This document shows, piece after piece, positions 55,101 to 62,628 of a stretch of 64,000 nucleotides of DNA. Under the pieces are notes generated by a model. The model was not told the DNA's origin. It saw only the letters and a list, made by a program, of their open reading frames with translations, and ran no database searches. Made by a program: the position numbers and the translations under genes. Location: assembly GCA_903642325.1 (NCBI GenBank), contig CAHJWM010000031.1:1-64000 (forward strand), written 5' to 3'. The stretch is from Myxococcales bacterium (lineage in GTDB: Bacteria > Myxococcota_A > Polyangia > Polyangiales > Polyangiaceae). Numbering within the stretch: position 1 is the first letter of the stretch; every line of letters starts with the position of its first letter.

Positions 55101-57882
55101 CGAGAGCGCAGGTTACCGGCGCCCCGCCGGTCAGCACCGTGCAGGACGAAATCACGCGATCGACGACTTTACTCAGCAACCGTGAATCCCCACCCGCCTG
55201 GGCCTCGCGGGCGTACGTCCAGCGCCGCGAGATCAGCTCGACTTTCACGGATTTACCCGGCAGGCGCTGACCGCTTGGAGACAGCGCCAGCACCGTCGTC
55301 GACAACTTGCCGGGAGCTTTGGCAAAATAGTCTTCTGGCTCCTTCAGGGCCACGTAAAAGTCGGCCGGGTGCACGATGGCGGAGGTGCTGCCCGCAATGC
55401 TCTGACGCGACACATCGCTTACCTCCGCCTCCGCAGTGATGAGCTCCGGACCACGCTGGCCGGGCAGCTCGAGCTTGTGCGCAAAGGTAAGCGCGCCGTG
55501 CGCATCGAGCTTGCCGTGCTGAGAGGCGAGCTCGCCCGCGTCGAGCGCGACTTCCTCGAGATCGGCGTGGAAGGCAGAGGCGCTCGTGACGAAGCCGGAA
55601 GAGCCTGGTACTTCGAAGCTGCTCGCGGCGCGCGAGAGGGTGTAGTGGGCTTCGGCCCCCGCCATGGGCGCCCCGAACAAGTAATCGCCGTGCCCCGTCC
55701 AACGTGCCGTATCCCCGCGGACGTAGCTCGAGTGCTCGCTCTCGACACCCACCTTGAACTCCGCCGGCCGGTATTCCGATACGTCGAACGACTCGTACAC
55801 GACGTCATCGAGCCCGGTCGCGCGGAGTTGCCACGCGCCCAGGTGGGCTGTCTCGGGCACCTTGAAATGCGTTGCGAACGTTCCGAATCGGCTCAGCTTC
55901 AAGCGCTGACTCTGGACTCGTTCGGCGTCGGGTGAGTAAAGCTCGACGGCAAGCTCGTCTCCCGCCGGGGTTAGGTTGCCGCTCGGCAACTCGCGGCGCA
56001 GGATCCCTTTCACCTGCACGTCATCGCCGGGCCGATAAATCCCTCGCTCGGTGAAGATCAGACCATAGGTGTGTCGCTTGCCCGAGCCGTCGAAGGGCAC
56101 GGACATGCGCCAAGGCGACAAGTAATCGCGCGTGTTCTCGAACGTCCAATCATCCCCACTCCGCACCACCAGGAGCGAGTCGGGGTCGCCCTCACTCGGC
56201 TCGAGCCTGGGCTTGAAGTCCGCGGCTGGAATGCGCGCTATGCCTTGCAAGTCGGTCTGGTACTCGCGCGCCGAGCCGGCCGAGCCGACCGACCCGACGA
56301 TGCGCACGGAGGCCTGCGCCACGGGCTCGCCGGAGGAGATGCGAGTAACCCAGACCAACGAGCCATCGGTGGAGAGCTTGGCCGTCACGCCCAGGTCGGT
56401 GACCTTGACGATCTTGAAGGTCTCGAGGGAGCGGTAATCTTTTGGGTGGCGCTCGTAATCGACGGCGATCGCCAGCGCCCCGTGACTCTGACCGCTCAAA
56501 ATGTTGCTCAGGTTCAGGCTTTCCCTGTGGGTTTCGTTCAGCGGTGCGCCCGAGACGACGCTCTGCTGATGCGCGGCGGGCAAGCCACGAAGGAGCTCCA
56601 AACGGGCGAGCGGGTTGGTTTCGTGGACCAGCAAAAGTGCGGTCTCAGGCGTCAGTGCAGCGCTGGTCAGTCCGTAGCGCGCCACGTTCACCGAGCCGAT
56701 GGGCAGCGCCGCCGCGTCGCGCGCATCCAACGTTTGACCTTGCACGCCGATTTCGACGGCCGGAAAGAAATCGTCGATCTCGAGCTCTTTCGCCACGGAA
56801 CGACCCAAACTTTGACCGTACACGTCGTGCAGCTCGCCGTTCACGCGCAGGGCGTATTTTTGCCCGGGCCGAAAGGGCGCCGCGATGCTGAGGTAGGAGA
56901 CGGGCGTCGACTCGTCGGTCCAATTCTCGAAACGCATGGGTACGGGCGGCGTAAACGACAGAGCGCGCTTCAAATTTCTGAGCAACACCGGGTTGCTGAG
57001 CTCGAGTGACCACGCGCCCCCGGGGCGGCAGTGCTCGTGCGGCGTTTCACGATCGCAATTGACGCTCGCGATCGCCAGCGGCCCGTACGTTTCGACCGAA
57101 AGCTCAATGGCGGAGGCCATGGGCAACGGTCCCTCCAAACTGGTCAACGCCGCGGCCACGCTCAGCTGGATCTGCGCGTGAACGGGCAGTGGTTTGCGCG
57201 GGCGCAACTCGAGCCGTTTGCTTTCGCTCGGATCGGGACGCACGACGGTGAAGTCGAGCGCCTCGCTCTTTCCCGCGCTCAGCGCGCTCAGCGTGCTCAG
57301 GGCGCGGAGCTTTTCGGGGTCTAGGCCCTGATTGAAATGCAGAGTGAAGAAGGCGCTCGGCTCGAGACTACGTGAGCCCCCGGCCGGCATGCTGTCGACC
57401 AGCTTCAAGCGCGGGGTCGAAAACTCGAACGTGTACGCGCGACCGAGGGTCGCGCCATCCAGCGCGCGTAGGTCCGCGGGCGCGGTCACCTCATACTCGG
57501 TCGCACCGGGCAGGTGCGGCGTGTCGGGCACGAAGCGCAGGGCGTGAGTTCCGACCCATTGCCAACGCCCAGCGATCGGCGGCGCGATGGCGAGAGCAGG
57601 GGTCGGCGCCCCCGCGAGCTCCAGCTTGCGAAGCGGGCGGCTAAACACCAAACTGAGCTCGCTGACCTCGCTGGCGTCGCCTCGAGGGCCAGCGAAAACC
57701 ACTCGAAATGGCTCATCGCCTGCTTGCTTCGCGCCGGCAACCCCCGGTGCCAGCGCTCCGTTCGCCGACCTCACCGTCGCCTTCGCGCCCTCCATGCACG
57801 CCGCGCCGAAGATGAATAGCCCGCCCAGAGTGAGGCACAACAAAAGTAGCCGAAAGCGCTGGAGCTGCGAGTGGGTTGTCAT
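52189..57882 (-). CDS. Bacterial alpha-2-macroglobulin lipoprotein (thioester type)
   Basis: An 1897-aa envelope lipoprotein. LCLTLGGLFIFGAAC at the N-terminus is a signal with lipobox FGAAC. About ten macroglobulin (beta sandwich) domains follow. The thioester motif YPYGCTEQLSS is intact, with C1396 and Q1399, so protease trapping by thioester chemistry is predicted. The alpha-helical thioester-domain repeats follow (EIVSRQHSDGGFGLWPDSSE), then the C-terminal receptor-like domains. It is the YfhM type, which protects the periplasm against foreign proteases when wall damage exposes it. It sits just upstream of pbpC with overlapping stop/start, as in many proteobacteria. The ATG at 57882 is followed by a normal signal peptide. 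Its start codon touches that of a divergent TPR gene. Confidence 0.95.
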   Translation of the reverse strand: MTTHSQLQRFRLLLLCLTLGGLFIFGAACMEGAKATVRSANGALAPGVAGAKQAGDEPFRVVFAGPRGDASEVSELSLVFSRPLRKLELAGAPTPALAIAPPIAGRWQWVGTHALRFVPDTPHLPGATEYEVTAPADLRALDGATLGRAYTFEFSTPRLKLVDSMPAGGSRSLEPSAFFTLHFNQGLDPEKLRALSTLSALSAGKSEALDFTVVRPDPSESKRLELRPRKPLPVHAQIQLSVAAALTSLEGPLPMASAIELSVETYGPLAIASVNCDRETPHEHCRPGGAWSLELSNPVLLRNLKRALSFTPPVPMRFENWTDESTPVSYLSIAAPFRPGQKYALRVNGELHDVYGQSLGRSVAKELEIDDFFPAVEIGVQGQTLDARDAAALPIGSVNVARYGLTSAALTPETALLLVHETNPLARLELLRGLPAAHQQSVVSGAPLNETHRESLNLSNILSGQSHGALAIAVDYERHPKDYRSLETFKIVKVTDLGVTAKLSTDGSLVWVTRISSGEPVAQASVRIVGSVGSAGSAREYQTDLQGIARIPAADFKPRLEPSEGDPDSLLVVRSGDDWTFENTRDYLSPWRMSVPFDGSGKRHTYGLIFTERGIYRPGDDVQVKGILRRELPSGNLTPAGDELAVELYSPDAERVQSQRLKLSRFGTFATHFKVPETAHLGAWQLRATGLDDVVYESFDVSEYRPAEFKVGVESEHSSYVRGDTARWTGHGDYLFGAPMAGAEAHYTLSRAASSFEVPGSSGFVTSASAFHADLEEVALDAGELASQHGKLDAHGALTFAHKLELPGQRGPELITAEAEVSDVSRQSIAGSTSAIVHPADFYVALKEPEDYFAKAPGKLSTTVLALSPSGQRLPGKSVKVELISRRWTYAREAQAGGDSRLLSKVVDRVISSCTVLTGGAPVTCALDIPAAGYVVLHATAKDSRGNLAESALGVYAIGESGTGFGDNDALSVELKTNKQAYQIGDTARVLVKSPFPEADALVTVERAGIYRAQRVHLHGPTPTFDLPISEDMRPNAFVAVHLVRARGRQDKAGLGAPYRVGYSELRIDPEARRLSVAVSADKADYRPGAEIHVDLNVSDRAGKAQATEVTVYAVDEGVLSLIGYKTPDPLPVFSAPRPLGVATLESRDALAHIGLEALDGALGAEKGRDGGGGGLSPARRDFRQTAYFNPSVITDASGKARVSFKLPESLTTYRIMAVAVGAVDNYGFGATSITTSKRLMARPALPRFLRAGDVLQAGIVVSAKSFEPGPVTVQARATGIALTSEGTRTVSLKRDESIEVRFPFRADSAGTASFRFDVSAGGERDAVLVTRKVVSPATLEAVALYGTSEDSVAESLGDLSAVRADVGQLDISVSSTALVGLGAGVEQLVQYPYGCTEQLSSMLIPLVPLRDLAKDFQIPLPLDLDQVVPHTIAEIVSRQHSDGGFGLWPDSSESYPWVGAYALFVLGQANLHGASVPKPVFERGRDYLRRYLAETTDSPYRLATVAFVLDVLADMGAPDVGYMQRLFEHRKELPLFAKALLVHALGVSKGQQQLVSALLPDLENALRIENDAAFVSENTADEYAVLMDSKARTAALVLRALLIAKPDHPLAASLARGLLLQRINGTWRSTQETSYALLALDAYRKAQEKIVPDFQVRALLGQNAVLSADLRGRSSSSQQARVDMNQVVGRPGASLLFEKRGSGTMFYQARLRYARRTLPADTLDQGFFVQKALRAVTPEALPQALASIADVSTARFSGGELVLADLVIVTPSPRDFVVVDDPLPAGLEAVDSHLATSSAALAVGESSGVPCPGCDDEESRDDLAAGRTFFEDYSERELRDDRVLFFIDHMAAGMYHFRYLARATTIGKFVLPSTRVEEMYTPETFGRNGATLVSVE

Positions 57883-57910
57883 GAGATTCAGGCCGGAGTC
57901 AGCAACAGGC

Positions 57911-58765
57911 GTGCCGCGGCGGCAACGCGCGAATTTGCCGGTAATTCAGCGGTCCGCGTGGTCACCGGGACGCACGCTTCGCGGCTGGCCGACCACAGCG
58001 CTGCTCGCCTGGCTACTGCTCGGGCAGAGCCCGGCGGCGCTCGCGCAGCCCACCGCCCGCTTTTCAGACGCGTCCACCGACAGCGCCAGCAGGACGTCAG
58101 GCTCCGGGCGCCCAGCCGCGCCCGAAAGCCCGATGAGCGCCCCGACCGCCACACCGCCGACCGCCACACCGCCGACCGCCACGCCGCCGCCTCCAAGTGA
58201 GGGCTGGTCACGCCGTCTCGCGTTGACCCACTTCGAGCGTGGCGCCCGAGAAGAACGGAGCGGAGACATCACGCAGGCCTTGCGCGAGTACACCGAGAGC
58301 CTGGCCATCGACTCGACGCTCGGGGAGGCCTACCTACGGCTAGGCGCTCTCCGCGAGCGCATGGGCGACCCGCGCGAGGCAGAGCTTGTGTACACGGAAG
58401 CGACTCGGCGGGGTGATGCGCGCGCTCGCGCTTTCTGGCAACGTTCTCGCTTATTGCGTGCGGAGGGTCGTAGCGACGACGCCATCCGCGATCTGGAAAA
58501 TGCCGTCGCGCTCGAGGCGGACGCCGACTCGCTGGCGGAGCTCGCCCATCACTACGTCGAGGCGCACGCCTTTGCCGCGGCTCTGTTCACTTTCCGCCGC
58601 ATCCTCGCCTACGCCCAAAACACGGGAAACCACGACGCAATCGAGACGGCGCGGCTAGAAGTGCGAGCGCTGAGCGTCCTCGCCGCCGAGACCGACCTTA
58701 CCGGAGCTCGAGTCCCGAAGCATGATTGGGTGGGGCGATCCTTGGTCAGCATCGCGCGTCACTGA
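57911..58765 (+). CDS. Secreted TPR protein with TATPP repeats
   Basis: About 284 aa. TALLAWLLLGQSPAALAQ is a signal peptide, so it is exported. A low-complexity part with TATPPTATPPTATPPPP follows, then about four TPR units (ALREYTESLAIDSTLGEAYL, DPREAELVYTEATRRGDARA, SDDAIRDLENAVALEADADS, AAALFTFRRILAYAQ). It should be a periplasmic scaffold; the partner is not known. The start is uncertain. The GTG at 57911 is chosen because the ATG at 57881 would share bases with the start of the divergent macroglobulin gene; the open frame runs further upstream inside that gene. It converges on the Asp-box gene. Confidence 0.7.
   Translation: MPRRQRANLPVIQRSAWSPGRTLRGWPTTALLAWLLLGQSPAALAQPTARFSDASTDSASRTSGSGRPAAPESPMSAPTATPPTATPPTATPPPPSEGWSRRLALTHFERGAREERSGDITQALREYTESLAIDSTLGEAYLRLGALRERMGDPREAELVYTEATRRGDARARAFWQRSRLLRAEGRSDDAIRDLENAVALEADADSLAELAHHYVEAHAFAAALFTFRRILAYAQNTGNHDAIETARLEVRALSVLAAETDLTGARVPKHDWVGRSLVSIARH
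58145..58189 (+). repeat. Three tandem 15-bp units encoding TATPP repeats
   Basis: Three copies of ACCGCCACACCGCCG in phase, the last with one base changed, within the linker of the secreted TPR protein. In-frame copies can change number by slippage, altering linker length. Confidence 0.85.
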
Positions 58766-58859
58766 GCGCGGGTTACCCGTGGGCGAATGGCGCGAGCGCG
58801 CCGCAGGCGAAGCCGCAGGTCCCCGCCCTCGGCGTGAGCCGCCGCTCATCGGCTGAGCC

Positions 58860-60128
58860 TCAGGGCGTCCGGAAGCTCGCGCCGTGATCGTCCGAGACGA
58901 GCACGCTATACGACTGCGCGCTGCGATTGCCGCCGCCATATAGGAGCAAGCGGTTGTCGACGGTGAGCAGCCGCGAAGGCGTGCGCACGTCGACCCGCAC
59001 CTCAGGGTGCTCGGTGACGTCGAAGGCGACGTAGAACGGCGACCAGGTTCGGCCTTCGTCGCGGCTCGAGCTCACGCGCACGATGTCTTTGGCCGTGACG
59101 GCGAGCACGGTCGTGCCGTGCACGCGCGCGATGTCCAGCGTCTGCTCGGCAAATGCGGGTAAGGCCTCGGCGCGCGGCGGGCTCAGCACGCTGCAGCGGC
59201 CGCCGAAGGGGCAGTCGTAGATCTCGCTTGTCCTGGCCCCCTGGGCGCGCAAGAGCACGACCAGCGCGCGCTCGTCGCACGCCACCGCGTACGCGCTGCT
59301 AGTCAGCGGCCCGAGCGGGGTCGCGTGCGCCGTGCCATCCAAATCGATAGAGCTCGCTTCGAGCACGTCGTGATCGACGCTCAGCCCGACCTCGTACGCG
59401 CGGCCGTCCCCGGTCAGGCAGCGCTCCGCGAAATCGCCCGAGGCGACGCTCGGGGCGGGGCGCCAGGTGAGCCCGTTGTCCGTGCTCTTGTGCAGTGAAA
59501 GATGCGCGCCCTTGCCGAACGCCAGCAGCAGCGCCTCGGGCGTGCGCTTCAGCGAGCGATACACGCCGCGATAAGCGGGGATGCCGCGCCCCACGCCCGG
59601 GCGCGGCAGCTGCACGGGATGCATGGCTTCGAACGCGCCGAGCGAAGGCTTGACGAGCGCGCTGTAGCCCCGCACGAAGGGCCAGGCCGCGTGCGCCGCG
59701 GCCACCAGCGGCTCGCTGCTGACGGCCAAGCTCGACGCGCTCTCCGTGCCAGAAAGGCCGTACTCGAAGAAGCTCGCGGCGGAGAGCGCGTGTTTACGGG
59801 CGACCTCCGCGGAGCCGCTAATGCTCAGCGCGTGCCGCGCGCACTTTTCGAACGGGCGCTCGCCAGGCGCGGCCGCCACGATCCGGCGATGCACCAGGCG
59901 CGCGAGCTCGGCCGGGTTATCGCGAAAGAGCGCCGGCCCCGTCGGGCCCACCATGCACACGGCATAATCGGCGCCGGTGGTGGCCAGCGTGTGGACCCGG
60001 TATCCAGCAAGGGCGCGCGGCACTAGGCTGCACACGAGCCAGGCACATACGCCGAGTGCGAGCAGACTCCGGATGCGAATGGGGGGTCGGGGAAAGGCTG
60101 ACGCCTGGCCAACCGGCGCTGAGGCCAT
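58860..60128 (-). CDS. Secreted Asp-box (BNR, sialidase-like) protein
   Basis: About 422 aa. SLLALGVCAWLVCSLVPRAL, then AGY, is a signal peptide after a positively charged start. Three Asp-box-like turns (STDNGLTW, SRDEGRTW, SDDHGASF) lie within a beta-propeller-type body, as in BNR/sialidase folds. The sialidase arginine triad cannot be assigned, so catalytic activity is not claimed; it could bind sugars or be a structural propeller. Two cysteines near CPFGGRCS may form a disulfide. The ATG at 60128 is chosen over a TTG at 60146. It is convergent with the TPR gene. About 210 bases, with nothing I can support, lie between it and rpsU. Confidence 0.7.
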   Translation of the reverse strand: MASAPVGQASAFPRPPIRIRSLLALGVCAWLVCSLVPRALAGYRVHTLATTGADYAVCMVGPTGPALFRDNPAELARLVHRRIVAAAPGERPFEKCARHALSISGSAEVARKHALSAASFFEYGLSGTESASSLAVSSEPLVAAAHAAWPFVRGYSALVKPSLGAFEAMHPVQLPRPGVGRGIPAYRGVYRSLKRTPEALLLAFGKGAHLSLHKSTDNGLTWRPAPSVASGDFAERCLTGDGRAYEVGLSVDHDVLEASSIDLDGTAHATPLGPLTSSAYAVACDERALVVLLRAQGARTSEIYDCPFGGRCSVLSPPRAEALPAFAEQTLDIARVHGTTVLAVTAKDIVRVSSSRDEGRTWSPFYVAFDVTEHPEVRVDVRTPSRLLTVDNRLLLYGGGNRSAQSYSVLVSDDHGASFRTP

Positions 60129-60338
60129 GCGTTCCACACTCAGCAATTTCAGTCACTTGGGCCAAGTTTCAGCGCGACGCAAGCGGCCCGGCGTGCGCGG
60201 ACGACCGCGCCCGCTTCAGCAAGAGAACGGCCGCGACGCCGAAGGCTGCGCCGGAGTTGACCGAGGCGCGTGACCATCAACGTTTGAGCTCAATTCGCCC
60301 ATCGAACACCGACACGGCGCAGGCCAGCGGCCCCTGCA

Positions 60339-60581
60339 TCAACCCATCGTGCGCGGGATCTCGTCCGTCTTCAGGCGCTTACGGCGGCGACGAGCGGCCT
60401 CGCTCATCTTCTTGCGCTTCTTGATCGAGGGTTTCATGTAGTGTCGACGGCGTTTTAGCTCGCGCAAAATGCCCTCCGCCGCCATCTTCCGCTTGAGGTG
60501 CTTGATCGCACGCTCGATGCCTTTGTCGCCGACTTGGACCTCGAGGGGCCTGCACTGAACCGATTCGCTGGTATTCGCCAA
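60339..60581 (-). CDS. rpsU: 30S ribosomal protein bS21
   Basis: About 80 aa, small and very basic. PLEVQVGDKGIERAIKHLKR, then RRHYMKPSIKKRKKMSEAAR and RRRRKRLK, is the bS21 pattern of this phylum. It binds the 30S subunit near the anti-Shine-Dalgarno helix and helps initiation. The expected start, just before PLEV, has no ATG, GTG or TTG in frame; the nearest allowed start is the TTG at 60581, about 11 residues upstream, so I use it with caution. The frame is open back to an ATG at 60665, which would share bases with the DUF971 start on the other strand. It is not linked to dnaG-rpoD here. Confidence 0.8.
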   Translation of the reverse strand: MANTSESVQCRPLEVQVGDKGIERAIKHLKRKMAAEGILRELKRRRHYMKPSIKKRKKMSEAARRRRKRLKTDEIPRTMG

Positions 60582-60663
60582 GGGACGGCGGATATGGCAG
60601 ACCCGGCCGCCCAATGCAAGCCCCGACCTCGACCTCTGCCGCCCGATTCTGACGAATAACCGC

Positions 60664-61011
60664 ATGGAACCTCGCTATCGGCCAACCGCCATCAAAGCCC
60701 CGCACGGCGCGCGCGTCCTCGAAGTCACGTGGGCGGACGGGCTTGGCACGAGCTATGAACATGAAATCTTGAGGGGATATTGCCCGTGCGCGGGTTGCCA
60801 AGGGCACTCCGGCGCGATTCGCTTTCAAGCGGGCGGCAATTTGGAGCTGCGCGAGATCGGCCGAGTCGGCAACTACGCCCTCTCGTTCACGTGGGGCGAC
60901 AGCCACAGCTCGGGTATCTATAGCTTCCGCTACCTGCGAATGCTGGGTGAGCTATTGGCCGCTCAAGGGGCTGACGCGGTAAAGGCGCTCGCTGAGCTGC
61001 CGCGCTCGTGA
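60664..61011 (+). CDS. DUF971 protein (gamma-butyrobetaine hydroxylase-like N-terminal domain)
   Basis: A 115-aa single-domain protein. VLEVTWADGLGTSYEHEILR, then GYCPCAGCQGHSG with a CxCxxC cluster, then LREIGRVGNYALSFTWGDSH and SGIYSFRYLR match DUF971. The cysteines suggest Fe-S or zinc binding; the family is often linked with Fe-S or ATPase functions, but the role is not known. The ATG at 60664 lies on a CATG shared with the possible upstream start of rpsU. Its TGA overlaps the GTG of the glycosyltransferase gene (GTGA), suggesting coupling. Confidence 0.85.
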   Translation: MEPRYRPTAIKAPHGARVLEVTWADGLGTSYEHEILRGYCPCAGCQGHSGAIRFQAGGNLELREIGRVGNYALSFTWGDSHSSGIYSFRYLRMLGELLAAQGADAVKALAELPRS

Positions 61012-61994
61012 GCGAGCGCATCGCGGTCGTCACCACCAGCTACCCGCGGAGCCCCGGAGACCCCGCCGGCCACTTCGTGGCCGCCGAAGTGAGACGCCTC
61101 ACTCAGGCCGGTCACGAGGTGCACGTGTTCGCGCCCGGAGTGGGAGCGCGAAGCAGCGAGGGTGCGCGCGTGCACTGGATCGCGGACTACGGCGCGTTTG
61201 GCTTCCCGGGGGCGCTCGCGCGACTGAAGAGCAACCCGGCCCGGGCGCTTGGCGCGGGCGCGTTCAGTGTGCGGGCCATCCGCGCCCTGCGCGGCGCCGC
61301 ACCGTTCACGCGCGTGCAAGCGCATTTCCTGCTGCCCGCCGCCTGGCCCATTGCGGCACGCGCCTTCGCGCCGCCAAGCGCGCTCGAGCTCGAGCTCGTC
61401 GGGCACGGCTCGGACGTGCGATTGTTCTGCGCTTTGCCGGCGGCCCTGCGCGCGTCCATCGCGCGCCGCTGGCTCGCGCAGCGCGCTTCGCTGCGCCTGA
61501 CGAGTCGCGAGCTCGCCGCGCGGCTCAGTCGCGCGAACCCCGAGCTTGACGCCGCCATTCGCGTCCAGCAGAGCCCCATCGACGTCGAGGGCGTGCCCCA
61601 CCGCGAAGTCACACGCGCGGAGCTCGGCCTGGCCACGACCCTTCGCGTCGCGGCGATCGTGTCGCGATTGGTCCCCGCCAAGCGCGTGGCGAGCGCGCTG
61701 CACGCCCTGAGCTTATGCGACGACTTGACCGTGATCGTGGTCGGGGATGGCCCAGAGCTCGCCCGGCTTCAGGCGCGCTTTCCACACGTGCATTTCACGG
61801 GTCGACTCCCCCGTCCGCGGGCCCTGGCTTTGATCGCGGCGGCCGACGTGCTCGTCAGCGCGTCCCCCGAAGAAGGCGCACCCAGCGTCGTTCGCGAAGC
61901 CCGCGCCCTCGGAGTGCCCGTGGTCTCGGTTCCAGCAGGGGATCTCGCGTTGTGGGCCGCCTGCGATCCGGGCTTGCTGCTGACGCGCGCTTGA
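61008..61994 (+). CDS. Family 4 glycosyltransferase
   Basis: A 328-aa GT-B enzyme. The N-terminal half has the acceptor side (SPGDPAGHFVAAEVRRLTQA, GHEVHVFAPG). The C-terminal half has the nucleotide-sugar side (VAAIVSRLVPAKRVASALHA, VVGDGPELARLQARF, ADVLVSASPEEGAPSVVREA), where the E-x7-E motif of GT4 is clear. It transfers a sugar from a nucleotide donor to an envelope or secreted glycan; the sugar is not defined. No membrane helix. The GTG at 61008 overlaps the DUF971 stop by four bases. It converges on the moaB gene with a 63-base gap. Confidence 0.9.
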   Translation: MSERIAVVTTSYPRSPGDPAGHFVAAEVRRLTQAGHEVHVFAPGVGARSSEGARVHWIADYGAFGFPGALARLKSNPARALGAGAFSVRAIRALRGAAPFTRVQAHFLLPAAWPIAARAFAPPSALELELVGHGSDVRLFCALPAALRASIARRWLAQRASLRLTSRELAARLSRANPELDAAIRVQQSPIDVEGVPHREVTRAELGLATTLRVAAIVSRLVPAKRVASALHALSLCDDLTVIVVGDGPELARLQARFPHVHFTGRLPRPRALALIAAADVLVSASPEEGAPSVVREARALGVPVVSVPAGDLALWAACDPGLLLTRA

Positions 61995-62057
61995 GCGCGA
62001 AATCCGGGCCACACTGACGCCCCCCGCTCGAGAGCGCAAAGCCGCGAGAAGACCGCC

Positions 62058-62582
62058 TCAGCGCGCCGGCTCGGCGTGCACGCGCGGCAGCAGCTCCACG
62101 AAGTTGCAGGGCTTCGTGCGCGCATCGAGCTGGGGCAGGAGGATCTTTTCGAGGGCGAGCCGCACTGCACCGGTCGAGCCGGGTAACATGAATACCAAGG
62201 TGGTGCCGCACAAGCCGGCCTCCGCCCTTGATTGGATCGTAGAAGCGCCGATGTCGGCGAAGCTCAAAAAGCGAAATAGCTCACCGAAGCCGGGAATCGC
62301 TTTGGTAACGAGCGGCGCGAACGCCTCCGGCGTCACGTCCCGCTGGGTGATTCCGGTGCCGCCCGTGCTGATCACGACGTCGACCGCCGGGTCGTCGATG
62401 CCCGCGGATAACGCGCTACGAATAGCGTCCAAGTCGTCCTTGACGATCCGTCGCTGACCGATCACGTGACCGGCCGCCAACAATTGCTCCATGAGTAAGC
62501 CGCCGCTCTTGTCGGTCTCGAGCGTCCGCGTATCACTGACGGTGATGAGCGCTATTCTGAGCGGGGTCGGCACGGGATTCAT
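62058..62582 (-). CDS. moaB: Molybdenum cofactor biosynthesis protein B (MoaB/Mog family)
   Basis: A 174-aa protein. [20 protein letters not shown], then [20 protein letters not shown], the molybdopterin-binding/adenylation motif, and [20 protein letters not shown], are the family signatures. It acts on molybdopterin before or at Mo insertion. The length is that of MoaB rather than a MogA-MoeA fusion. The ATG at 62582 is clear. It is divergent from the gamma-glutamyltransferase gene and convergent with GT4. No other moa gene is in the window. Confidence 0.9.
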   Translation of the reverse strand: MNPVPTPLRIALITVSDTRTLETDKSGGLLMEQLLAAGHVIGQRRIVKDDLDAIRSALSAGIDDPAVDVVISTGGTGITQRDVTPEAFAPLVTKAIPGFGELFRFLSFADIGASTIQSRAEAGLCGTTLVFMLPGSTGAVRLALEKILLPQLDARTKPCNFVELLPRVHAEPAR

Positions 62583-62628
62583 GGCTCGACCCTAGCGCGT
62601 TTTTTCGCGGCGCGTGTATGCTCGGGGC

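Noticed and set aside
60379-60906. 175-aa minus-strand frame over rpsU and DUF971
   Set aside because: Overlaps two real genes out of frame and contains no motif.
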